This document shows positions 8,223 through 15,231 of a DNA stretch of 64,000 nucleotides, in pieces. Position 1 is the stretch's first letter, and every line of letters starts with the position of its first letter. A model generated the notes under the pieces. It was given only the letters and a program-made list of their open reading frames with translations. It ran no database searches and was not told where the DNA came from. Source of the stretch: JAHJQZ01 sp963675235. GTDB lineage: Bacteria; Pseudomonadota; Alphaproteobacteria; Rhizobiales; Devosiaceae. The position numbers and the translations under genes are program-made. The stretch lies in NCBI GenBank assembly GCA_963675235.2, contig CAXXFU010000017.1, positions 248,001-312,000 of the forward strand, written 5' to 3'.

Positions 8223-8906
8223 ATGACCATTGGCAGTATTACGGGCGGAACCGCCCAATCGACCGGCAGCGGTTCGGCCAGCGATGCCACAACCACGCTT
8301 TCTGCCAATTTCAACACGTTTCTGCAGCTTTTGACGACGCAGCTGCAAAACCAGAACCCGCTCGATCCGCTCGACACAAATCAGTTCACCCAGCAGCTGG
8401 TTCAATTCTCCGGCGTCGAACAGCAGCTGAAAACCAACCAGTTCCTGCAGGCGCTTATCGAGTCGAACCAGCACACGGTCGCCACGAATGCCACGACCCA
8501 GGCGCTGGCCTTTGTCGGCAAGGAGGTCACCGCTTCGACGACCCTGAGCAATCTCAAGGACGGACAGGCGAGCTGGATCTACAACGCTGCCAGCACGTCG
8601 AGCAACGCCGTCATTTCCATCAAGGACATGAACGGCAGCACCGTCTACTCCGAAGAATCGCCAATCGTGGCTGGCGAGCATCGCTTCAACTGGGATGGCG
8701 TCGGCAGCGACGGAAACGATGTGCCCGATGGCGTCTATCAGATCAAGATCGAAGCCCGGGATTCGGACGGCAATGTCATCGACGTGTCCACCCAGATGGT
8801 CGGCACTGTCGACAGCGTCGACTTTACCGGCGACGAGCCTTTCCTGGTGATCGGCGATGGTAATATCGCACTTTCCAGTGTCGAGCGTGTCACCGGCCTG
8901 CAATAG
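8223..8906 (+). CDS. flgD: Flagellar hook cap / hook assembly scaffold FlgD
   Basis: FlgD forms the transient cap that lets hook subunits polymerise. The 227-residue protein has the conserved N-terminal block FLQLLTTQLQNQNPLDPLD followed by QFTQQLVQFSGVEQQLKTN, and a C-terminal FlgD/Ig-like domain with the turn NWDGVGSDG and PDGVYQIKIEARD. The ATG at 8223 follows GAGGAAAACACC. It is downstream of fliK in the same unit and ends before a strong terminator. A decayed copy of its own 3' end lies just beyond that terminator. Confidence 0.93.
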   Translation: MTIGSITGGTAQSTGSGSASDATTTLSANFNTFLQLLTTQLQNQNPLDPLDTNQFTQQLVQFSGVEQQLKTNQFLQALIESNQHTVATNATTQALAFVGKEVTASTTLSNLKDGQASWIYNAASTSSNAVISIKDMNGSTVYSEESPIVAGEHRFNWDGVGSDGNDVPDGVYQIKIEARDSDGNVIDVSTQMVGTVDSVDFTGDEPFLVIGDGNIALSSVERVTGLQ

Positions 8907-8929
8907 CGATCGCGATACCGCACGAAATC

Positions 8930-8958
8930 GGGTCGGCTTCATGCCGGCCCTTTTTTTT
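8930..8958 (+). terminator. Rho-independent terminator of fliK-flgD
   Basis: GGGTCGGC and GCCGGCCC form an eight-base stem with one G-T wobble around TTCAT, followed directly by eight T residues. It begins 23 bp after the flgD stop. Confidence 0.88.
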
Positions 8959-8959
8959 C

Positions 8960-9163
8960 GCAGCATCAATTGGGATGGCGTCGGATCCGAAACCGAGACC
9001 GGCACCGGCGGCGCGCACAACGGTCGGACTGGCGCCCGCGACGAAGGCGGGCATGTTCGGCAAAGCCGACAGTGTCGACACCTGCAGCGATCAGCCCTAT
9101 CGGGTGATCGGCAAGTCGCACGTGGCGCTGACTGGCATCACTAAGGTTAATCAGCCAGACTGA
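8960..9163 (+). pseudogene. Decayed duplicate of the flgD 3' end
   Basis: Just after the terminator the + strand encodes NWDGVGS, exactly as in FlgD. Fifteen codons later comes ARD, the same spacing as in FlgD. After a frameshift (about 23 bases missing relative to flgD) the reading resumes as M-F-G-K-A-D-S-V-D and continues with D-Q-P-Y-R-V-I-G and V-A-L to a TGA at 9161. Over the last 36 codons about 14 residues are identical to the FlgD C-terminus in an ungapped alignment. The piece lacks the N-terminal two-thirds of FlgD and any start, so it is a remnant of a tandem duplication or of a second flgD. Confidence 0.75.
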
Positions 9164-9239
9164 CGCTGAGGGGCTTTTTCCCCATTGCCAGAACGGGATG
9201 GGCCGGCCCTGCGCAGGCCTTACCGTGTTTGGGAGAGAT

Positions 9240-9255
9240 TTAATCAAGCCTTACC
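9240..9255 (+). promoter_or_regulatory. CtrA box upstream of sciP
   Basis: TTAA-TCAAGCC-TTACC fits the CtrA consensus TTAA-N7-TTAAC with one mismatch. It lies 74 bp upstream of sciP. Caulobacter sciP is a known direct CtrA target, so conservation of the arrangement is plausible. Confidence 0.65.
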
Positions 9256-9328
9256 CGGCGCTTAGGCAAATTTTAAGTCGGAGCCGGTAAGTTCGTTGCA
9301 CTATGGTCAGGTTGTGTAAGAGAGTAAA

Positions 9329-9607
9329 ATGACCGTACAGATGCGTCCGCGCGTTAAGTATGTGATAGGTCCGGACGGCAGTCCCTTAACCATTGCCGAC
9401 TTGCCCCCTCGTAACACCAAGCGCTGGGTGATCCGGCGCAAGGCTGAAGTTGTTGCTGCCGTTCGCGGCGGGCTTCTCAGCCTTGAGGAAGCATGTCAAC
9501 GCTATACGTTGAGTGTCGACGAGTTCCTCAACTGGCAGGCCGCCATCGACAAGCATGGCCTTGCCGGGTTGAGGACCACCTGGATCCAGCACTACCGCGA
9601 GAACTGA
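9329..9607 (+). CDS. sciP: CtrA inhibitor SciP (DUF1153)
   Basis: SciP is a small helix-turn-helix protein that in Caulobacter opposes CtrA-dependent transcription in G1/swarmer cells. The 92-residue product is a full-length DUF1153 protein: RPRVKYVIGPDGSPLTIADLPP, the RWVIRRKAEVVAAVRGG helix and LSLEEACQRYTLSVDEFLNWQ, which forms the helix-turn-helix. The ATG at 9329 follows an AAGAGAG ribosome site. It lies between flgD and fliF, behind its own CtrA box, and is followed by a hairpin, suggesting a monocistronic unit. Confidence 0.93.
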   Translation: MTVQMRPRVKYVIGPDGSPLTIADLPPRNTKRWVIRRKAEVVAAVRGGLLSLEEACQRYTLSVDEFLNWQAAIDKHGLAGLRTTWIQHYREN

Positions 9608-9637
9608 GCCGGCCTGAGCCGGGACAAACAGGTTTAT

Positions 9638-9663
9638 GGCACGACCGGAACACCGGTCGTGCC
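9638..9663. terminator. Perfect 11-bp hairpin after sciP
   Basis: GGCACGACCGG and CCGGTCGTGCC form a perfect stem around the loop AACA, 30 bp after the sciP stop. No T run follows, so termination would not be classic; the hairpin may protect the sciP transcript end. The left arm contains TGGCACG but no -12 element follows it. Confidence 0.55.
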
Positions 9664-9831
9664 CTTGCCATGCGTCCGATTCCGCCACGAATTCGCTTTT
9701 CCCCACATTGCCGGATTGCACCGCGCGCCCGGCGCCGCCAGTCATTTGCGCCCGCCGATCCAGTCCGGCGTTCAGTTTTCGGTAATACAAGGGGAAAGAA
9801 TTGCCGGTGTCTCGCATTCTGACGGGCGGCG

Positions 9832-9847
9832 TTAAGAACTTGTTTAC
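9832..9847 (+). promoter_or_regulatory. Candidate CtrA box upstream of fliF
   Basis: TTAA-GAACTTG-TTTAC resembles TTAA-N7-TTAAC with one mismatch in the second half-site. It ends 77 bp before the chosen fliF start. The fliF operon is an early, CtrA-dependent class in Caulobacter, which makes the position meaningful. Confidence 0.55.
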
Positions 9848-9924
9848 CACCCACTGGGTAATTTTTGCCGGGTGATTTCCGGGTTGGCAAACCGCTAGGC
9901 CCGGCATCGCAAGTGGGTTCGGGC

Positions 9925-11556
9925 GTGGAAAATTTCGTTGGATTTCTCAATCGGTTGGGTATGGCCCGTGTGGCGGCGATGGGCGTCGTCGCCGTGCTGC
10001 TGCTCGGTTTCTTCGCTTTTCTGATCATGCGGGCGACGACGCCGCAGATGGCGCCGATCTATTCCGGGCTGACGCTCGAAGACTCGGGCGCCATCGTCGA
10101 CGAGCTGCGCTCGATGAACGTGCCGTACGAATTGCGCGGCGAGGGCGACTCGATCCTGGTGCCGCGCGACCAGATCACATCGCTCAGGATGAGCCTGGCC
10201 CAGAACGGCCTGCCGACACGCGGCCAGGTCGGCTACGAAATCTTCGACGAGCAGTCGACGCTCGGCTCGACGAGCTTCGTGCAGAACATCAACCAGGTCC
10301 GGGCACTCGAAGGCGAGCTGGCCCGCACGATTTCGTCGCTGGCGCGCGTCAAATCGGCGCGCGTGCACCTGGTTTTGCCCGAACGGCAATTGTTCTCCCA
10401 GACCACGCCTTCCCCGTCCGCCTCGATCATGCTGAGCGTCAGGGGCCAGTTGAACAGTGGCGAGATCAGCGCCATCCAGCATCTGGTCGCGTCGGCAATC
10501 GAAGAACTGACCCCCAACCGGGTGTCGATCGTCGACGATACCGGGCGCCTGCTTGCCTCGGGCAGCGAAGGAGACGGATCCGAGCTGATGGCCAGCGACG
10601 TGCAGGATCGCATCGCCGGCATCGAATCCCGGATGCAGGGGCGCGTTCAGTCCATTCTCGAAAACGTTGTCGGCGCCGGCCGGGCGCGCGTGCAGATTGC
10701 CGTCGAACTCGACCTGCAGCGCTCTCAGGTCACGACCGAGACCTTCGATCCGGAAGGCCAGGTCGTTCGCTCGACCCAGACCCACGACAGCTCCAGCATC
10801 ACCTCCAATCCGAATGCGGCCCAGGGTGTCACGGTGTCCAACCAGCTGCCGAACGGCACTGCCACCAACGGCACCCAGGGAACAGCCACCGACCAGACCA
10901 CCCAGACCGACGAAACCACCAATTACGAGATCTCCAAGACGACCCAGACCGACATCATGGATCCCGGCGGGATCAAGCGTCTGAGCGTGGCGGTGGCGGT
11001 CGACGGCAGCTACACCACCGCTGCCGATGGCGCCGCCACCTATTCCCCACGCAGCCAGGAAGAGCTCGACCAGATCATGTCGCTGGTGCGTTCGGCGGTC
11101 GGGTTCGACGCCGAGCGCGGCGATGTCGTCGAGGTGGTGAACCTGCAATTCGCCGACCGGCCGAACCTCGACGCCGCCGGTACCAGCGCGCCTGGCATGT
11201 TCGATTTCACCCGCGACGACCTGATGAACCTCGCCAATCTGGCCGTGACCCTGATCGTCGCCCTCGGGCTGCTGCTGTTCGGTCTGCGTCCGCTGCTCAA
11301 GCGCGTGCTCGAGCCCGAAGCCGAACCGCTGACCCTGCCCGAGCATCCCATCGAATCCCCTCAGAGCGGCACCGCCGCAGTCGAGCACGCCATCAGCCAG
11401 ACACAACAGGAACCGGCGCGCCCGGAGTGGATGGATGAGGCCCAGCAGATGGGCCAGGCACAGATGACCACGATCAAGCACGTGGGCGAACTGATCGAGG
11501 ATAACCCGCGTCAGGCCGCCACCATCGTGCGCGACTGGCTGAACCAGGCGGCATAG
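9925..11556 (+). CDS. fliF: Flagellar MS-ring protein FliF
   Basis: FliF forms the MS ring in the inner membrane, the base on which rotor and export gate assemble. The 543-residue protein has an N-terminal transmembrane helix (about residues 13-36), the YscJ/FliF ring-building domains (ARVHLVLPERQLFS around residue 150), a Thr/Gln-rich periplasmic spacer, a second helix near residues 433-455 and a C-terminal tail that binds FliG. I chose GTG at 9925, giving a start V-E-N-F like other FliF proteins; GTG at 9913 and TTG at 9865 are in-frame alternatives and none has a strong ribosome site. It is followed 12 bp later by fliG. Confidence 0.92.
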   Translation: MENFVGFLNRLGMARVAAMGVVAVLLLGFFAFLIMRATTPQMAPIYSGLTLEDSGAIVDELRSMNVPYELRGEGDSILVPRDQITSLRMSLAQNGLPTRGQVGYEIFDEQSTLGSTSFVQNINQVRALEGELARTISSLARVKSARVHLVLPERQLFSQTTPSPSASIMLSVRGQLNSGEISAIQHLVASAIEELTPNRVSIVDDTGRLLASGSEGDGSELMASDVQDRIAGIESRMQGRVQSILENVVGAGRARVQIAVELDLQRSQVTTETFDPEGQVVRSTQTHDSSSITSNPNAAQGVTVSNQLPNGTATNGTQGTATDQTTQTDETTNYEISKTTQTDIMDPGGIKRLSVAVAVDGSYTTAADGAATYSPRSQEELDQIMSLVRSAVGFDAERGDVVEVVNLQFADRPNLDAAGTSAPGMFDFTRDDLMNLANLAVTLIVALGLLLFGLRPLLKRVLEPEAEPLTLPEHPIESPQSGTAAVEHAISQTQQEPARPEWMDEAQQMGQAQMTTIKHVGELIEDNPRQAATIVRDWLNQAA

Positions 11557-11568
11557 GACGAACTGGGT

Positions 11569-12636
11569 ATGGTCGGAACCGATAAGGAAATCAGCGATTC
11601 GATCGGCCGGGGCCTGGTTATCCAGCAAGGCGAGAAGACTCGCGAGCTCGAGCCGGACGAAAAGGCGGCAGTGCTGATGCTGGCGCTCGGCCCCGATCAC
11701 GGCAAGCCGATTTTCGATGAACTCGACGAAATGGAGATCAAGCAGCTGTCGCGCGCCATGGTCCGGCTCGGTCCGATCAGCCAGGAAATGCTCGACGCCC
11801 TGCTGTTGAGTTTCGTCACGACGATATCGTCCAACGGTTCGATCTCCGGCAATACCGATTCGACCGAGCGGCTACTCTTGAGCTTTTTGCCCCAGGATCG
11901 CGTCGCCACGATCATGGAGGAGATCCGTGGGCCGGCTGGCCGCAACATGTGGGAGAAGCTCAGCAACGTTCAGGAAGACATTCTCGCCAACTATCTGAAG
12001 AACGAATACCCGCAGACGGTCGCCGTCGTGCTGTCCAAGATCTCGACCGAACATGCCAGCCGCGTGCTCGCGGTGCTGCCCGAGGAACTGGCGATGGACG
12101 TTGTCGGGCGCATGCTCGGTCTCGACCCGGTACAAGAGGAAATCCTCGAGAAGATCGAGATGACGCTGAGGACCGAGTTCATGTCGACCCTCAGCCACAC
12201 CCAGCGCCGTGACAGCCACGAACAGATGGCGGAGATCTTCAACTCCTTCGATCGCCAGACCGAAGCGCGTTTCATGACCTCGCTCGAGGACCAGAGCCGC
12301 GACAGCGCCGAACGCATCAAGGAACTGATGTTCACCTTCGAGGATCTCGTCCGGCTCGAGACCTCGGCCATCCAGTCGCTCATCCAGAAGATGGACAAGC
12401 GCGACATGGCCCTCGCGCTCAAGGGCGCCAACGAGCCCACCAAAGAGCTGTTCTTCGGCAACATGTCGACCCGCGCCGCCAAGCTCCTCAAGGAGGACAT
12501 GGAATCGATGGGGCCGGTGCGGCTCAAGAATGTCGATGAAGCCCAGGGCAAGATGGTCTCGATGGCCAAGGACATGGCGGCCCGCGGCGAAATCATCATC
12601 ACCAAGAATGTCGGCGAAGACGAGATGGTGTCGTGA
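11569..12636 (+). CDS. fliG: Flagellar motor switch protein FliG
   Basis: FliG couples the MS ring to the C ring and transmits torque from the stator. The 355-residue protein shows the N-terminal AAVLMLALG segment, the middle-domain motif EYPQ (a variant of the usual EHPQ) in KNEYPQTVAVVLSKI, and a C-terminal domain with charged residues in STRAAKLLKEDMESMGPVR that correspond to the stator-contact helix. The ATG at 11569 follows GGACGAACTGGGT. Its stop overlaps the next start, so fliG and fliH are coupled. Confidence 0.95.
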   Translation: MVGTDKEISDSIGRGLVIQQGEKTRELEPDEKAAVLMLALGPDHGKPIFDELDEMEIKQLSRAMVRLGPISQEMLDALLLSFVTTISSNGSISGNTDSTERLLLSFLPQDRVATIMEEIRGPAGRNMWEKLSNVQEDILANYLKNEYPQTVAVVLSKISTEHASRVLAVLPEELAMDVVGRMLGLDPVQEEILEKIEMTLRTEFMSTLSHTQRRDSHEQMAEIFNSFDRQTEARFMTSLEDQSRDSAERIKELMFTFEDLVRLETSAIQSLIQKMDKRDMALALKGANEPTKELFFGNMSTRAAKLLKEDMESMGPVRLKNVDEAQGKMVSMAKDMAARGEIIITKNVGEDEMVS

Positions 12637-13301
12637 TGAGCAGCGCCCCGGCCAAGTTCAAGTTCGATCTCGACCTTTCCGGCAACCAGAGCCAGACGCG
12701 GGTAATGACCGAAAACGGCGTCGCCAACTTGCGCCGGGAAGCGCGCGAGGAGGGCTATGCCGAGGGCTATCGCGAAGGCCAGAATGCCGAGACGGCTCGC
12801 GCCGCCGCCGCCCTTGCCGCTTCAGCGGAAAAGATCGCCACCAGCGCCTCCAGCGTGCTGCAGTCGGTGGCCAATTGCGAGAGCCGGGCCCGCACCGATG
12901 GGATCGCCGTCGCCCGCTCGATCGCGGTCAAACTGGCGTCCCAGCTGGTTTCCCGCATGCCGGAAGCCGAGCTCGACGCCCTGATCGAGGAATGCCTTCA
13001 CTCTCTCGACCAGACGCCGCACCTCGTCATCCGCTGCCAGCCCGATCTGGTCGACAAGATCAAGGAGATCACCGAGGCGCATATGGCGGCGGCCGGTTTC
13101 AACGGCCGGCTCGTTGTTCTCGGCGACCCCGAGATCGGGCCCGGAGACGGACGGCTCGAATGGGCCGACGGCGGGCTCGTGCGCGACATGAACAAGATAC
13201 TTGCCGAAATCGACAGATCCATCACCGCGTATTGCGCGACATCCGGGCTGCCGGCGCCAGACCTGGCGCCCGACCCGTTGACGGAGACCGATCATGAGTG
13301 A
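12636..13301 (+). CDS. fliH: Flagellar export ATPase regulator FliH / FlbE
   Basis: FliH-like proteins bind the export ATPase FliI and dock it at the C ring; in Caulobacter the gene at this place is called flbE. The 221-residue product has the glycine-zipper-like helix REAREEGYAEGYREGQ near residue 40, an Ala-rich coiled region, and a C-terminal domain ending in the typical G-x-x-x-W-x-x-G-G segment GRLEWADGGLVRDM. The ATG at 12636 overlaps the fliG TGA by one base; a GTG one codon earlier is equally possible. It overlaps fliN by eight bases. Confidence 0.85.
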   Translation: MSSAPAKFKFDLDLSGNQSQTRVMTENGVANLRREAREEGYAEGYREGQNAETARAAAALAASAEKIATSASSVLQSVANCESRARTDGIAVARSIAVKLASQLVSRMPEAELDALIEECLHSLDQTPHLVIRCQPDLVDKIKEITEAHMAAAGFNGRLVVLGDPEIGPGDGRLEWADGGLVRDMNKILAEIDRSITAYCATSGLPAPDLAPDPLTETDHE

Positions 13302-13641
13302 CACCGACGACCCCGAAACCGGAACGGAAAACGAGGATCTCGGTCTCGAGGAGATGCAGGCCGAAGCGTCCGGCGAGTTCGAACCGATTTCCGAAAAAAC
13401 CGCGGCCGATCTCGAGGCCGTGTTCGACGTGCCCGTCAGGATCTCGGTGGTGCTCGGCCGCTCCCGCATGCCCATTTCCAAACTGCTGAAAATGGACATC
13501 GGGACCGTGGTCGAACTCGACCGTCAGGTCGGCGAAGCCATCGACATCTACGTCAACGACCGTCTGGTCGCCCGCGGGGAGATCGTTCTTGTCGAGGATC
13601 GTCTCGGCGTGACCATGACCGAAATCATCAAGGCCTCCTAA
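13294..13641 (+). CDS. fliN: Flagellar motor switch protein FliN
   Basis: FliN forms the lower C ring with FliM. The 115-residue product has an acidic N-terminal tail of about 40 residues and the SpoA-type domain VPVRISVVLGRSRMPISKLLKM followed by VVELDR and DIYVNDRLVARGEIVLVEDRLGVTMTEI, the family's defining block. Length and motifs are typical. It overlaps the end of fliH. An 82-bp gap separates it from flbD. Confidence 0.95.
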   Translation: MSDTDDPETGTENEDLGLEEMQAEASGEFEPISEKTAADLEAVFDVPVRISVVLGRSRMPISKLLKMDIGTVVELDRQVGEAIDIYVNDRLVARGEIVLVEDRLGVTMTEIIKAS

Positions 13642-13723
13642 GAGCGGGACCCGAAGCGGGAACCAGAACTGGAATGGCCGAATGCCAATTAACAGGTGAG
13701 CCTGTGCATACGAGGATAAGCCA

Positions 13724-15094
13724 ATGCGCCTCATGATCGTCGGAGCCCTTGAAGGGCAATTGAGTCAGGCCACCAAGCTTGCAATGGACGGCGGCGCCAA
13801 GGTCGCCCACGCCGCGGATATCGAGGTCGCCCTTGCTTCGCTCAGAGGCGGGCGCGGCGCCGATCTGCTGCTGGTCGACGTCATGGCAGACATTCCCGCC
13901 CTGATCGCCGGGCTCGAAAGCGAGCGCATTTTCGTGCCGCTGGTGGCCTGCGGCACCGAGGCCAATGCCGCTGCCGCGGTTAATGCCATCCGCGCCGGGG
14001 CCAAGGAATACATTCCTTTGCCGCCCGATGCCGAACTGATCGCCGCCATCATCGCCGCGGTGGCGCGCGAGAGCGCCGAGTTCTTGTTCCGCGATCCGGC
14101 CATGGCCAAGGTCGTCAAGCTGGCCGACCAGGTCGCCGCCTCCGAGGCCAGCGTTCTGATCACCGGCGAGAGCGGCACAGGCAAGGAGGTCATGGCCAAA
14201 TATGTCCATGCCCGTTCGCGCCGCGCCGACAAGCCGTTCATTTCGATCAACTGCGCCGCCATCCCCGAGCAGCTACTAGAGTCCGAGCTGTTCGGGCATG
14301 AAAAGGGCGCGTTCACCGGCGCTGTCGGCCGTCGCATCGGCAAGTTCGAAGAAGCCACGGGCGGAACGCTCTTGCTCGACGAAGTCTCGGAAATGGATAT
14401 CCGGCTGCAGGCCAAGCTGCTGCGCGCCATCCAGGAACGCCTGATCGACCGCGTTGGCGGCAGCAAGCCGGTGTCGGTCGATATCCGCATCATCGCCACC
14501 TCGAACCGCGACCTCAACGAAGCGGTAAGGGACGGCACATTCCGCGAGGACCTGCTGTTCCGGCTAAATGTCGTCAATCTCAAGCTGCCACCATTGAGGG
14601 AACGCCCGGGCGACATCGCCGCCCTTTCCGAGCACTTCGTCGAGAAATACGCCAAGGCCAATGGCCTCGGCGAACGACATCTGAGCACGGAAGCGCTCGA
14701 GGATCTGGTCAAAGCACCCTGGCCGGGCAATGTTCGCGAACTCGAGAACACGCTGCATCGCGCCGTGCTGCTTTCGGGTGGCGAGGTCATCGGCCCCGAC
14801 GCCATTCTTTTGCCCGACGGCACCGGGCTTGCCGAGGTGGCGCATGCGCCGAGCCCTGCTGCCAAGGCCGCCGCTACCGCCGAGAGCGTGGCGCGGACCA
14901 TGGTCGGGCGTACCGTCGCAGACGTCGAACGCGATCTCATTCTGGATACGCTCGACCATTGCCTGGGCAACCGCACGCATGCCGCCACCATTCTCGGCAT
15001 CTCGATCCGGACCCTGAGAAACAAGCTCAACCAGTACGCCGACGAAGGCGCCGACGTGCCTGCGCCCGGCGAGCATCGCCACAGCGCGGCATGA
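13724..15094 (+). CDS. flbD: Sigma-54-dependent flagellar transcription activator FlbD
   Basis: FlbD is the enhancer-binding protein that switches on late flagellar genes from sigma-54 promoters. The 456-residue protein has a receiver-like N-domain (1-115), an AAA+ domain with Walker A GESGTGKE, the sigma-54 contact loop GAFTGA, Walker B LLLDEV and sensor TSNRDL, and a C-terminal Fis-type helix-turn-helix NRTHAATILGISIRTLRNKL. The receiver keeps Asp52 in LLLVDV but lacks the acidic pair near residue 7 and the conserved Lys (IPLPP where KP is expected), as is known for FlbD, which is controlled by FliX rather than by phosphorylation. It closes the fliFGHN group. Confidence 0.92.
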   Translation: MRLMIVGALEGQLSQATKLAMDGGAKVAHAADIEVALASLRGGRGADLLLVDVMADIPALIAGLESERIFVPLVACGTEANAAAAVNAIRAGAKEYIPLPPDAELIAAIIAAVARESAEFLFRDPAMAKVVKLADQVAASEASVLITGESGTGKEVMAKYVHARSRRADKPFISINCAAIPEQLLESELFGHEKGAFTGAVGRRIGKFEEATGGTLLLDEVSEMDIRLQAKLLRAIQERLIDRVGGSKPVSVDIRIIATSNRDLNEAVRDGTFREDLLFRLNVVNLKLPPLRERPGDIAALSEHFVEKYAKANGLGERHLSTEALEDLVKAPWPGNVRELENTLHRAVLLSGGEVIGPDAILLPDGTGLAEVAHAPSPAAKAAATAESVARTMVGRTVADVERDLILDTLDHCLGNRTHAATILGISIRTLRNKLNQYADEGADVPAPGEHRHSAA

Positions 15095-15231
15095 GGCGGG
15101 GATGACCCATTTCCCCGATGTCATCGCAAACTGGCGCCAGCCGCCGCAGTCGTCCCGTCCTACAGGACAGGGCTCTCCGCGCGCTGTTCCGGCGGCGGCG
15201 ATGACACGGGCAGAAGCGGAGCGCACCGTCC

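Noticed and set aside
9637..9655. Sigma-54 promoter TGGCACG at the sciP hairpin
   Set aside because: The -24 element is perfect but no GC or TTGC follows at the -12 position; the bases belong to a perfect hairpin instead.
9895..11700. Open frame of 601 codons on the - strand
   Set aside because: Antisense to fliF; no domain, no ribosome site and shadow-type composition.
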